64,000 nucleotides of DNA from CBFFRJ01 sp051486985 (GCF_051486985.1 NZ_JAHVDV010000003.1:124001-188000), one strand, 5' to 3'. Positions 43,556 through 52,568 are shown, numbered from the stretch's first letter. Made by a program: numbers and translations. The notes: generated by a model from the sequence alone, not told the origin.

Positions 43556-44793
43556 GAAGTGTTCTGGGTATGGTGGTATTACTGGCGATAGCATTTCTGC
43601 TGTCAGTAAATAAAAAATGCATTAGCTTAAGAACCGTCGGCGCTGCGTTAGGGTTGCAGATTGTTATTGGCGGTATCATGCTCTATTTCCCGCCGGGTAA
43701 ATGGCTGGCGGAGCAGGCGGCGCTGGGTATTCATAAAGTAATGACCTACAGCGATGCGGGCAGTGCGTTTATTTTTGGATCGCTTGTGGGGCCAAAAATG
43801 GATGCGTTATTTGACGGGGCAGGCTTTGTATTTGCATTTCGCGTCCTGCCCGCCATCATATTTATTACCGCACTGGTGAGCTTACTTTATTACATTGGCG
43901 TTATGGGGTTCCTGATTCGGATCCTCGGCGGCATTTTCCAGAAAGCGCTCAGTATCAGTAAAATCGAGTCCTTCGTAGCGGTCACCACTATCTTCCTCGG
44001 TCAAAACGAAATCCCGGCGATTGTTAAACCCTTTATCCACAAGCTCAACCGCAATGAGCTTTTTACGGCTATCTGTAGCGGCATGGCATCTATTGCCGGT
44101 TCGACGATGATTGGCTATGCGGGGCTCGGCGTACCTATTGATTATTTGTTAGCAGCATCGCTCATGGCGATTCCGGGCGGCATCCTCTTTGCCCGTCTGC
44201 TCAGCCCTGCAACAGAGGCAACTCAGGTTACCTTCGATAATCTCTCATTCACCGAAACGCCGCCGAAGAGTTTTATTGAAGCGGCGGCCAGTGGCGCAAT
44301 GGCAGGGTTAAAAATTGCGGCGGGTGTGGCAACGGTGGTGATGGCTTTTGTGGCAATCATCGCCATGCTTAACGGCATTATTGGTGGTATCGGTGGCTGG
44401 TTTGGCTATGATCAGATTTCGCTTGAGGCGATCTTCGGCTATGCGCTGGCGCCGCTTGCCTGGCTGATGGGCGTTGACTGGGGTAATGCTACCCTTGCCG
44501 GTAGCCTGATTGGACAGAAACTGGCTATTAACGAGTTCGTGGCCTATCTGAATTTCTCCCCCTATCTGCAGGCTGCAGGTACGCTGGATGTAAAAACCAT
44601 CGCCATCATCTCATTTGCGCTGTGCGGCTTTGCCAATTTTGGATCGATAGGGGTCGTGGTGGGGGCGTTTTCTGCCATCGCGCCGCAACGCGCACCGGAA
44701 ATTGCTCAGCTTGGCCTGCGGGCGCTGGCAGCGGCCACGCTCTCCAACCTGATGAGCGCAACCATTGCCGGGTTCTTTATTGGGTTAGCTTAA
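43543..44793 (+). CDS. nupX: Nucleoside transporter NupX
   Basis: A 416-residue concentrative nucleoside transporter, about ten membrane segments, with GQNEIPAIVKPF and GQKLAINEFVAYLNF. It follows rihB, which hydrolyses imported pyrimidine nucleosides. The last third of its DNA is almost identical to psuT, while the first part differs at many silent sites. The ribosome site (GAGATA) is weaker than that of psuT. Confidence 0.92.
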   Translation: MDIMRSVLGMVVLLAIAFLLSVNKKCISLRTVGAALGLQIVIGGIMLYFPPGKWLAEQAALGIHKVMTYSDAGSAFIFGSLVGPKMDALFDGAGFVFAFRVLPAIIFITALVSLLYYIGVMGFLIRILGGIFQKALSISKIESFVAVTTIFLGQNEIPAIVKPFIHKLNRNELFTAICSGMASIAGSTMIGYAGLGVPIDYLLAASLMAIPGGILFARLLSPATEATQVTFDNLSFTETPPKSFIEAAASGAMAGLKIAAGVATVVMAFVAIIAMLNGIIGGIGGWFGYDQISLEAIFGYALAPLAWLMGVDWGNATLAGSLIGQKLAINEFVAYLNFSPYLQAAGTLDVKTIAIISFALCGFANFGSIGVVVGAFSAIAPQRAPEIAQLGLRALAAATLSNLMSATIAGFFIGLA

Positions 44794-44816
44794 TTTCTGG
44801 AGAAAGCCGCTCTGCT

Positions 44817-45911
44817 TCAGGCCAGCGAGGCCTGAAGCAGAGAAAGCGCATTTTCGGCAGACAGGGCAGGGTTATTAATGCTGACACTGGCGCGGGAAAT
44901 GGCGGCGCAGGCCATGGCGAAGTGGGCGCACTCTCTGAAATCACCCCCATCCATAAAGCTGTAGACCAGCCCTGCCATGAAGGCATCATCAGCGCCAAAG
45001 CGATCAATTACCTGATGATCCGGGGAAGGGATCAGATACTGTTCACCCTCACGTTTACTGCAAAACACCGAATCGTCGTCAAGACAGACAAATATCCGCT
45101 GAACGCCCTGTTCATGCAGTGAGGCTATTGCCGCGAACTGGTCTGCCTCCCGGCGAATGGGCTCTCCCCACAATATCTGCAACTCTTTAAGGGTCGGCTT
45201 CAGGGTGTGGATACGCGAAAGCCAGGGACGGATTTTATCCGCTTTAAACTCTGATACGGTATCCACAAACACCGGAAGATGGCCAGCCATAGTGAAAATC
45301 CACTCCAGCGCCTCTTCCGTCAGATTACAGTCCGCTACCACCACGCCCGCATGCAACACCAGATCCCGGGAGTTATTGAGTAACTGTGGCGTAAGCTGCT
45401 GCAAAATATGGGTGTCGTTAATCGCCAGCACCGTCTCTTCCTGCTGGTTGGCCACTGAAAGATAGGTAGAGGTATTATGACCGTGCAGGCGCAGACAGCT
45501 TTGAACATTCACCCCGGCGACACGCGTCTGTTCCAGCAGCGTTTCACCATAGAAGTCATCACCCACGGCGGAAATCAGATGCACATCGCGTCCGAGCAGG
45601 GCCAGATTGTGCGCCACATTGCGCGCCACACCGCCTGCCGAGCAGTGAATACTGCCAGGGTTGGAGGAGGACTGAGGATAATGGATAGCTGCCGTACCGC
45701 GAATATCCATGTTAATGGCACCGAAAGCGACGCAATAATCCTGCTCGGTGAGTATATAGCCTTTGCCTTTAATAAGTCCTTTGCGCATCAAATCCATGAT
45801 ATGAGCCGCAACGCGTGAACGGCTTATCTGCAGAATATCGCCAATTTCATTTTGCTGAATCAGCGGGTTACTGCGCAGGATTTTGAGTATCTGTTTTTCC
45901 CTGTCATTCAT
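44817..45911 (-). CDS. yeiI: YeiI, HTH-linked PfkB-family sugar kinase
   Basis: A 364-residue protein: an N-terminal winged HTH (about 1-55, EKQILKILRSNPLIQQNEIG) fused to a PfkB kinase (about 60-364, with SAGGVARNVAHNLALLG). The catalytic loop reads RFGADDAFMAGLV, where most family members have GAGD; the catalytic Asp is kept. Substrate unknown, a nucleoside by context. Its start abuts the nfo stop. Confidence 0.9.
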   Translation of the reverse strand: MNDREKQILKILRSNPLIQQNEIGDILQISRSRVAAHIMDLMRKGLIKGKGYILTEQDYCVAFGAINMDIRGTAAIHYPQSSSNPGSIHCSAGGVARNVAHNLALLGRDVHLISAVGDDFYGETLLEQTRVAGVNVQSCLRLHGHNTSTYLSVANQQEETVLAINDTHILQQLTPQLLNNSRDLVLHAGVVVADCNLTEEALEWIFTMAGHLPVFVDTVSEFKADKIRPWLSRIHTLKPTLKELQILWGEPIRREADQFAAIASLHEQGVQRIFVCLDDDSVFCSKREGEQYLIPSPDHQVIDRFGADDAFMAGLVYSFMDGGDFRECAHFAMACAAISRASVSINNPALSAENALSLLQASLA

Positions 45912-46769
45912 TTACGCGGCTGCCTCTTGATGTTGCTGCGCTTTAAGCCAGGCGATCTCTTCTGCCCAGATATCCGGGTTAATGGTTTCCAGAATCAGTG
46001 GAATACCGTCGAAACGGCTGTCCTGCATAATCCAGCGAAAAGCATCATGACCGATGTTGCCTTCGCCGAGACTATGGTGACGGTCAACACGGCTGGCAAA
46101 CTGGCTTTTCGCATCATTAAGGTGCATCCCCCGCAGATACTGAAAACCCACCACACGATCAAACTCAGCGAAGACATCTGCCGTGGTTTCAGCACTGCGC
46201 AAATCGTAGCCAGCAGCAAAGGCGTGGCAGGTATCAATGCAGACGCCGACGCGGGATTTATCCTCCACGCCCTCAATGATAGCCGCCAGATGTTCAAAGC
46301 GAAAACCCAGGTTGCTGCCCTGACCGGCGGTATTTTCAATCACGGCTGTCACACCGGTGGTTTTATCCAGCGCAATATTAAGGGACTCAGCAATACGTGC
46401 CAGACACGCGTCTTCACTGATTTGCAGCAGGTGGCTGCCGGGATGGAAGTTCAGCAACGTCAGCCCGAGTTGCTCACAGCGCTGCATCTCATCCAGAAAT
46501 GCGTCGCGGGATTTCTCCAGCGCATCCTGAACCGGATGACCCAGATTTATCAGATAGCTGTCGTGCGGCAGGATCTGCCCCGGTTGATAATGGTATTTTT
46601 CGCAGGCGGCTTTGAAACCATCAATCACCTCTGTCGTCAACGGGGCGGCCCGCCACTGACGCTGGTTTTTAGTGAACAGGGCAAATGCGGTGGCATCAAT
46701 TTCAGCGGCACGGATTGCGGCATTTGCAAGGCCGCCAGCGGCGCTGACGTGCGCTCCAATGTATTTCAT
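45912..46769 (-). CDS. nfo: Endonuclease IV
   Basis: Nfo cuts DNA at abasic sites and at oxidised bases during base excision repair. It has 285 residues, as in E. coli, an AP endonuclease 2 TIM barrel with three zinc ions: ligands in LNFHPGSH, VIENTAGQGS, GVCIDTCHAFAAGYD and HLNDAK, and HHSLGEGNIG. Possibly transcribed with yeiI. Confidence 0.97.
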   Translation of the reverse strand: MKYIGAHVSAAGGLANAAIRAAEIDATAFALFTKNQRQWRAAPLTTEVIDGFKAACEKYHYQPGQILPHDSYLINLGHPVQDALEKSRDAFLDEMQRCEQLGLTLLNFHPGSHLLQISEDACLARIAESLNIALDKTTGVTAVIENTAGQGSNLGFRFEHLAAIIEGVEDKSRVGVCIDTCHAFAAGYDLRSAETTADVFAEFDRVVGFQYLRGMHLNDAKSQFASRVDRHHSLGEGNIGHDAFRWIMQDSRFDGIPLILETINPDIWAEEIAWLKAQQHQEAAA

Positions 46770-46845
46770 GAATAACTCCTGTTAAACCCGCCAGGGGAAA
46801 GCAATCCCCTATCATAGCGGGTAAACCGGAGGGAGATGTATGGGT

Positions 46846-47898
46846 TTATGCCATCACATGGTGTACAAGGAGATTTATTGCCCCGCCCCCTACGATTAAC
46901 CAGATAAACAGCATCAGCGCCATCAACAGCGGTTTAGAACCTGCACGTTTCAGGGCGCTGATATGGGTGGTTAACCCCAGCGCGGCCATCGCCATGGCGA
47001 GGAACAACGTGTCGACCGTGACCAGCGCGTTCACCACACCCTGCGGCAGCAGGTGAAAAGAGTTAAAGAGCGCGACAACGATAAAAAACAGGGCGAACCA
47101 GGGGATGGTGATTTTGCTCTTCTGCGCCGCATTCGCCGGTGCCAGCGTTTTTACCCGCATCGCCAGAATAATCAGAAAGGGGGCCAGCATCATCACGCGG
47201 AGCATTTTGGCAATAACCGCTGCGTTTTCCGCATCGGGACCGATAGCATGCCCGGCAGCCACCACCTGCGCCACTTCGTGCATGGTCGACCCCATATAGA
47301 TACCGTAATTTTCCAGGGTAAACAGGTGGCTCAGAAAGGGATAAAGCGCCGGGTATAAAAAGATGGCGAGCGTACCGTAAATCACCACCGTTGCGACGGC
47401 TACCGTTACTTTCGACGCTTCAGCTTTCACCACCGGCTCAGTTGCCAGCACCGCCGCTGCGCCGCAGATGCTGCTGCCAGCCCCAATCAACCAGCTGGTC
47501 TGGCGGTCAAGACCAAACACTTTCTGCCCCAGCCAGCAGGCTAAAAGAAAGGTGGAACTGAGGGTCAGAACGTCAATAACGATGCCGCTGACGCCAACGT
47601 CAGCAATCTGGGAAAAGGTCAGGCGGAACCCGTACAGAATGATGCCCAGACGCAAAAGATAATGTTTTGCCACGCGCACCCCGTCGTCACAGGAGCGGCT
47701 TAAACGCGGATAAAGGGTATTGCCGAGCAGTATGCCGAGCAGTATCGCCAGCGTCAGTGCGCTCATGCCTGCTGCGGTCAGCGTCGGAACAGTCCCTGCC
47801 CATAAGGCCACGCCTGCGACCAGTGCGCTGAGTGCAAGCCCCGGTAACAGGCCAGGCTTCAGCAGGGGGGCATGTTGGGATTGTGTGATGTTGTTCAT
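46846..47898 (-). CDS. yeiH: YeiH, UPF0324 membrane protein
   Basis: A 350-residue inner membrane protein with about ten hydrophobic segments, UPF0324 family (putative sulfate exporter family). SWLIGAGSSICGAAAVLA and HEVAQVVAAG are family motifs. The adjacent divergent LysR regulator YeiE probably controls it. Transport substrate is not established. Confidence 0.93.
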   Translation of the reverse strand: MNNITQSQHAPLLKPGLLPGLALSALVAGVALWAGTVPTLTAAGMSALTLAILLGILLGNTLYPRLSRSCDDGVRVAKHYLLRLGIILYGFRLTFSQIADVGVSGIVIDVLTLSSTFLLACWLGQKVFGLDRQTSWLIGAGSSICGAAAVLATEPVVKAEASKVTVAVATVVIYGTLAIFLYPALYPFLSHLFTLENYGIYMGSTMHEVAQVVAAGHAIGPDAENAAVIAKMLRVMMLAPFLIILAMRVKTLAPANAAQKSKITIPWFALFFIVVALFNSFHLLPQGVVNALVTVDTLFLAMAMAALGLTTHISALKRAGSKPLLMALMLFIWLIVGGGAINLLVHHVMA

Positions 47899-47951
47899 AG
47901 CCTTCTCCTTTGTCTGCGGAAAAGGGTACGTCGCGATGGTTTAAAGGTAAA

Positions 47952-47975
47952 ATTGATTATATATTTATAATTAAT
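47952..47975. promoter_or_regulatory. AT-rich dyad between yeiH and yeiE
   Basis: ATTGATTATA and TATAATTAAT (47952-47975) form an imperfect dyad in the divergent interval, the usual place of a LysR-type binding site. Binding by YeiE is inferred. Confidence 0.4.
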
Positions 47976-47999
47976 CTTTATAAGTGGTAAGGGCAGGGT

Positions 48000-48866
48000 A
48001 TGCATATCACGCTCCGGCAGCTTGAAGTGTTTGCCGAGGTTTTGAAAAGCGGATCAACGACGCAGGCCTCACAGAGGCTTGCGCTGTCGCAGTCTGCGGT
48101 CAGCGCCGCATTAACCGATCTGGAAGGCCAGCTCGGTGTACAGCTGTTTGACCGGGTAGGTAAAAGGCTGGTGGTGAATGAGCATGGCCGCCTGCTTTAT
48201 CCGCGCGCGCTGGCATTGCTGGAACAGGCGCTTGAAATTGAACAGTTATTTCGCGAAGAGAACGGGGCCATACGGGTGTATGCCAGTAGCACCATCGGCA
48301 ACTATATTTTGCCGGAAGTGATCGCCCGCTATCGTCGCGATCTGCCGGATCTGCCGCTGGATATGCGCGTCGGTAACAGTCAGGACGTGATCAACGCGGT
48401 GGCAGATTTTCGTGTGGATATCGGCCTGATTGAAGGACCGTGCCACATGGCCGAAATCATTGCCGAGCCCTGGCTTGAAGATGAGCTGGTAGTGTTTGCG
48501 CCGCCGGGCTGCGCATTACTCCAGGGTGAGGTCACGCTGTTACGGCTTGCGGCAGCCCCCTGGATCCTGCGTGAACGCGGTTCAGGGACCCGTGAAATTG
48601 TCGATTATCTGCTGCTTTCTCATCTGCCTGAGTTTCACCTGGGCATGGAGCTTGGAAACTCCGAGGCAATAAAGCATGCGGTGCGCCACGGTCTGGGCAT
48701 CAGCTGTTTATCGCGACGGGTGATTGCCGAGCAACTGGATGCCGGCTCACTGGTGGAGGTGCCGCTGCCATTGCCACGCCTGGTGCGCACCCTCTGGCGG
48801 ATCCATCACCGCCAAAAACACCTCTCCAGCGCACTCCATCGCTTTTTGCGCTACTGCGACATCTGA
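48000..48866 (+). CDS. yeiE: YeiE, LysR-family regulator
   Basis: A 288-residue LysR regulator: N-terminal HTH (about 3-60, LRQLEVFAEVLKSGSTTQAS, ALSQSAVSAALTDLE) and an effector-binding domain (about 90-288, with SSTIGNYILPEVIARY). Divergent from yeiH. In E. coli lysP follows directly; here an ABC transporter operon intervenes. Confidence 0.94.
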   Translation: MHITLRQLEVFAEVLKSGSTTQASQRLALSQSAVSAALTDLEGQLGVQLFDRVGKRLVVNEHGRLLYPRALALLEQALEIEQLFREENGAIRVYASSTIGNYILPEVIARYRRDLPDLPLDMRVGNSQDVINAVADFRVDIGLIEGPCHMAEIIAEPWLEDELVVFAPPGCALLQGEVTLLRLAAAPWILRERGSGTREIVDYLLLSHLPEFHLGMELGNSEAIKHAVRHGLGISCLSRRVIAEQLDAGSLVEVPLPLPRLVRTLWRIHHRQKHLSSALHRFLRYCDI

Positions 48867-48882
48867 CTGCACCATCACGATG

Positions 48883-48909
48883 CGCCTGCACCTTTCTGGT
48901 GTGCAGGCG
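48883..48909 (+). terminator. Stem-loop after yeiE
   Basis: CGCCTGCAC and GTGCAGGCG pair perfectly over 9 bp, 17 bp past the yeiE stop. No T run follows, so termination strength is doubtful. Confidence 0.5.
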
Positions 48910-49032
48910 TAGCCATAATCTCTCCCCCGACGCCCGCAGCGACAGCGGCCGTCGTGTAGCGCCGCGTTGGCACATTAGTTGCAAAATATGATTCAAAGAA
49001 TCTTTTGTTTCATAAGCGACAGGGTGATGACG

Positions 49033-49818
49033 ATGAAAAAGTGGATGCGGGCAGCAGCAGGTGCTGCATTAATGTTCTCCTCAGTGAGTGCGGTTCTGGC
49101 GGATCAACTGCAGGATATTCAACAGCGCGGCGTGTTGCGCGTTGCGGTGCCGCAGGATTTCCCGCCGTTTGGGTCAGTTGCTATCGACCTTAAGCCGCAG
49201 GGCTACGACATTGACATGGCAGAATATCTGGCAAAAGGCATGAAGGTGAAAGTAGAGCTGGTGCCGGTGACCAGTGCCAACCGCGTTCCCTACCTGCAGA
49301 CCAATAAAGTGGATTTGGTGATTTCCAGCCTCGGTAAAAACGCGGAGCGCGAAAGGGTCATCGATTTCAGCCGCGCCTACGCGCCGTTCTTTCTCGGCGT
49401 ATTTGGCCCCAAAGATGCCGCGCTTGCCGATGCCAACGCCCTGAGCGGGAAATCGGTGGGGGTCACGCGCGGTGCCGTCGAGGATATGGTCCTGACCGAC
49501 CTGGTGCCGAAAGATGCGCAACTGAAGCGCTATGAAGATAACAACACCACCATTTCTGCTTATCTTTCCGGACAGGTGCAGTATCTCGCTACCGGTAACG
49601 TCGTGGTCGCGGCCATCGCGCGCCAGAACCCATCGCAAGCGCCGGTGAGCAAATTTATGCTCAAAGATTCACCCTGTTACATCGGCCTGAAGAAAAATGA
49701 ACCAGCGTTGAAAGCGGAAGTGGACAAGCTGGTCGCGCAGGCGCTGAAAGAGGGCACGCTGAACACCTTCTCCGAAAAATGGATGCAGGCGCCATTGCCG
49801 GCTCATTTCGGCGCTTAA
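49033..49818 (+). CDS. Amino acid ABC transporter, periplasmic binding protein
   Basis: A 261-residue solute-binding protein of family 3 (polar amino acids). The signal peptide (MKKWMRAAAGAALMFSSVSA...) ends near VLA/DQ. The mature part opens LQDIQQRGVLRVAVPQDFPP and has GYDIDMAEYLAKGM and DLVISSLGKNAERERVIDFS, all family 3 features. I choose the ATG at 49033 because AGGG then lies 8 nt upstream. First of four genes; ligand unknown. Confidence 0.85.
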   Translation: MKKWMRAAAGAALMFSSVSAVLADQLQDIQQRGVLRVAVPQDFPPFGSVAIDLKPQGYDIDMAEYLAKGMKVKVELVPVTSANRVPYLQTNKVDLVISSLGKNAERERVIDFSRAYAPFFLGVFGPKDAALADANALSGKSVGVTRGAVEDMVLTDLVPKDAQLKRYEDNNTTISAYLSGQVQYLATGNVVVAAIARQNPSQAPVSKFMLKDSPCYIGLKKNEPALKAEVDKLVAQALKEGTLNTFSEKWMQAPLPAHFGA

Positions 49819-49827
49819 GGGGTCGGC

Positions 49828-50493
49828 ATGACGACAACCCTTGATTTTGCCGCCCTCTGGCCCTTCTGGCCGCAGTTGCTGGCGGGGCTGTGGACCACGG
49901 TCACCCTGACCACTGTGGCGACCCTCGGTAGGGTGTCGCTCGGGATCATCGGCGCGGCGCTGCGCAGTGGTAAACCGACTCTCCTCAGTCACCTCTGGGG
50001 GGCGTATGTGGAGCTGATTCGCAATACCCCCTTCGTGGTGCAGCTTTTTTTCATTGTGTTTGGCCTGCCAGGGCTTGGCCTCAAGCTTACGGCAGGGCAG
50101 GCGGCGCTGATTGCCATGTTGATTAACCTCGGCGCGTACAGCACTGAAATTATCCGCGCCGGTATTCAGGTCGCGCCAAAAGGCCAGTGGGAAGCGGCGA
50201 GGGTGCTGGGATTAACGAAAGTGCAGACCTTTATACGGGTGATTCTCCCCCCGGCGCTGGGGCGGATTTACCCGGCGCTGGTGAGTCAATGCATCATCGT
50301 GATGCTGGGGTCATCGGTGGTGTCGCAGGTCTCATATGAAGAGCTGACCTTTATGGCAAACCTGATTCAGTCTCGCACTTTTTTGAGTTTTGAAGTCTAT
50401 CTGGTCACCACGCTGTTGTACCTTGCGCTCTCATTGCTGATGCGTCAGGTTTTGCTGGCCGCCGGGCGCAAGTGGTTAGGGAGTGAACACTGA
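49828..50493 (+). CDS. Amino acid ABC transporter, permease 1
   Basis: A 221-residue HisM/GlnP-type permease with about five membrane helices. The EAA loop reads QWEAARVLGLTKVQTFIRVILP, preceded by ELIRNTPFVVQLFF, typical of polar amino acid permeases. It starts 9 nt after the binding protein and its stop overlaps permease 2 by one base (TGATG). Confidence 0.87.
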   Translation: MTTTLDFAALWPFWPQLLAGLWTTVTLTTVATLGRVSLGIIGAALRSGKPTLLSHLWGAYVELIRNTPFVVQLFFIVFGLPGLGLKLTAGQAALIAMLINLGAYSTEIIRAGIQVAPKGQWEAARVLGLTKVQTFIRVILPPALGRIYPALVSQCIIVMLGSSVVSQVSYEELTFMANLIQSRTFLSFEVYLVTTLLYLALSLLMRQVLLAAGRKWLGSEH

Positions 50494-51149
50494 TGAGCAC
50501 ATTTACCGACTGGGATATTCTGCGCAACCTGCTGCTGGCCGCACGCTGGACGCTGCTGCTCTCCCTGATTGCCTTTATTTGCGGCACCTTAGTGACTCTG
50601 CCGCTGCTGGTGCTGCGCATCAGCCGCTGGGTGTGGCCGAAACGTTGTATTGCAGCTTACGCCGCCCTGTTTCAGGGCACGCCGCTGCTGATGCAGCTCT
50701 TCCTGGCGTTCTTTGGTCTTGCGCTGTTTGGCATTGATGTCAGCCCCTGGACGGCGGCCACGCTGGCGCTGACCTTATTCACCAGCGCTTTTTTGCTCGA
50801 TATCTGGTACGGCAGCATCAAAGCGTTACCAAAGGGGCAGTGGGAGGCGTGCCGCTGCCTGGGGTTAAGCTTCGGTCAGACGTTGTTTCGCGTGATTGCG
50901 CCCCAGGCAATACGTATTGCCATCGCCCCGACGGTGGGCTTCTCGGTGCAGGTGGTGAAGGGGACAGCCCTGGCTTCCATTATTGGCTTTGTTGAACTCA
51001 CCAAGGCGGGCACCATGCTCAATAACGTCACCTTTGCACCCTTTAAAGTGTTTGGCCTGGTCGCGCTGGGCTATTTCCTGATGTGTTACCCGCTGTCGCG
51101 TTACAGCCGTTACCTGGAGAAGAAATTCCATGCCGCTCATCACCATTAA
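50493..51149 (+). CDS. Amino acid ABC transporter, permease 2
   Basis: A 218-residue permease paralogous to permease 1, with FQGTPLLMQLFLAFFG and EAA loop QWEACRCLGLSFGQTLFRVI. The two probably form a heterodimer. Its last 20 bp overlap the ATPase gene. Confidence 0.87.
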   Translation: MSTFTDWDILRNLLLAARWTLLLSLIAFICGTLVTLPLLVLRISRWVWPKRCIAAYAALFQGTPLLMQLFLAFFGLALFGIDVSPWTAATLALTLFTSAFLLDIWYGSIKALPKGQWEACRCLGLSFGQTLFRVIAPQAIRIAIAPTVGFSVQVVKGTALASIIGFVELTKAGTMLNNVTFAPFKVFGLVALGYFLMCYPLSRYSRYLEKKFHAAHHH

Positions 51150-51867
51150 TGACGTGCAAAAATATTACGGCGACAACCATGTGCTGAAGGGCGTCAGTCT
51201 GGATATCGAAATGGGTGAAGTGGTGTCGATTATCGGGCGCAGCGGCTCGGGAAAAAGCACGTTGCTGCGCTGCATGAACGGCCTGGAAGGTTACCAGGAC
51301 GGCAGCATCAAGCTCGGTGGCATGACGGTGACGGACAGAGATTCGCAAGCCCGCGAGATCAGCCGTTCTGTCGGGATGGTGTTCCAGAGTTTTAACCTGT
51401 TTCCCCATATGACCGCGCTGGAAAACGTGATGCTGGCGCCGCGCCGGGTGCTGAAATTGCCCGCTGATGAGTGCCGCCAGTTGGCAAAAGAGATGCTGGA
51501 GAAGGTCGGGTTAGGGGAGCGTATGGACTATTATCCGTCGAACCTCTCCGGGGGGCAGCAGCAGCGCGTGGCCATTGCCCGTGCGCTGGCGATGAAACCC
51601 AAAGTGCTGTTGTGCGATGAAATCACCTCAGCACTGGACCCGGAGCTGGTGGGGGAGGTATTGCGCGTGCTGGAGCAACTTGCCGCTGAAGGTATGACGC
51701 TGATTCTGGTGACCCATGAGATGAGTTTCGCCCGGGAAGTGGGTGACAGGGTGGTGTTTATGCATCAGGGAAAAGTCTGGGAGCAGGGGGAGAGCAAGTC
51801 GTTCTTTAATCAGCCGAAGACACCAGAATTACAGCAGTTTATTGCGTCGGTAAGAGGGCTGAACTAG
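51130..51867 (+). CDS. Amino acid ABC transporter, ATPase
   Basis: A 245-residue GlnQ/HisP-type ATPase. Walker A is GRSGSGKSTLLR, signature LSGGQQQRVAIARA, Walker B VLLCDEITSALD, H-loop VTHEM. Last gene of the operon. Neighbouring lysP suggests basic amino acids, but the substrate cannot be read from the sequence. Confidence 0.88.
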   Translation: MPLITINDVQKYYGDNHVLKGVSLDIEMGEVVSIIGRSGSGKSTLLRCMNGLEGYQDGSIKLGGMTVTDRDSQAREISRSVGMVFQSFNLFPHMTALENVMLAPRRVLKLPADECRQLAKEMLEKVGLGERMDYYPSNLSGGQQQRVAIARALAMKPKVLLCDEITSALDPELVGEVLRVLEQLAAEGMTLILVTHEMSFAREVGDRVVFMHQGKVWEQGESKSFFNQPKTPELQQFIASVRGLN

Positions 51868-52031
51868 CCCTTGTGTAACCACCCCTCATCCTTACCTTCT
51901 CCCCAAAAGGGGGGAGGGACCCTGGTAATATTACGTTTTTACCGCCATAACGCGGCGCAATCAGAATAAAGCAATTACAGCGATGACAGGGTCCGGCTGA
52001 AAATCGGCGACGCGTATCCGCAAGGCCGGGG

Positions 52032-52188
52032 CGCCGCGCAGGGATGCGCGGCGAGGGCGGCTTTACAGGGAGGTTTCCTCCGCCCGTCCCCGATAAGCCT
52101 GAAGGATTAAGCGTCGTGGACTGCGCAGCGGCGATTTTCTTAGCCGGGAGCCCGGGTCGCCAGGGTGGTGGCGGTGAACCACCCTGGC
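52032..52188 (+). ncRNA. Structured GC-rich element, possible small RNA
   Basis: Three strong hairpins in 160 bp: CGCCGCGCA/TGCGCGGCG with a GGGA tetraloop (52032-52053); GGGCGG/CCGCCC (52055-52085) with an inner AGG-TTT-CCT; and GCCAGGGTGGT/ACCACCCTGGC (52159-52188). The last is preceded by CCGGGAGCCCGG. The layout recalls C4/CI antisense RNAs of phages P1, P7 and P4, from memory only. It could equally be an intergenic repeat family. Strand is uncertain. Confidence 0.4.
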
Positions 52189-52262
52189 ACGTTCACGGGT
52201 TCTGGAGCTACAGAGAAGCAAGGAAGATAAGGTGAACGGAATGACCCTCAGAGCCGCATGTT

Positions 52263-52470
52263 CCCCTCACCCTGACCTTCTCCCCCAAGAGGAGAGGGAG
52301 CTGTCCGTGCTCGCATTTTCTTTGTGGTAATTCCTTAACCCTGAGTGAGAGGGAACTGTCCGTGCTCGCACTTTCTTTGTGGTAATTCCTTAACCCTGAG
52401 TGAGAGTGAACCGAACGAGAATGGCTTTGATTTTCTCCCTCTCCCTTAGGGAGAGGGCCGGGGTGAGGGG
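52263..52470. repeat. Composite repeat: inverted arms around a 55-bp tandem duplication
   Basis: The arm at 52263-52284 and the inverted arm at 52449-52470 match at 19 of 22 positions. Between them a 55-bp unit beginning CTGTCCGTGCTCGCA occurs twice (52301-52355 and 52356-52410) with two differences. Such CCCTCACCC...GGGAGAGGG units are common intergenic repeats in Enterobacter-like genomes. Confidence 0.75.
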
Positions 52471-52539
52471 GCGTCATCCACTGCCTTACTTATAATCCAC
52501 CTGCTATCATGAAGGTGTCTAATATGAGGGTTTTTGTGC

Positions 52540-52568
52540 CAGATTGAACCCTTTTCGTTTGCTACAAT
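52540..52568 (+). promoter_or_regulatory. Probable lysP promoter
   Basis: TACAAT (52563-52568) is a good -10, 34 bp before the lysP ATG. The -35 region (CAGATT at 52540-52545, 17 bp upstream) is poor, as expected for a promoter that needs an activator; ArgP activates E. coli lysP. Confidence 0.5.

Noticed and set aside
51882..52470. Repeat region as a CRISPR array
   Set aside because: Only two 55-bp units, directly abutting without spacers, and no cas genes.
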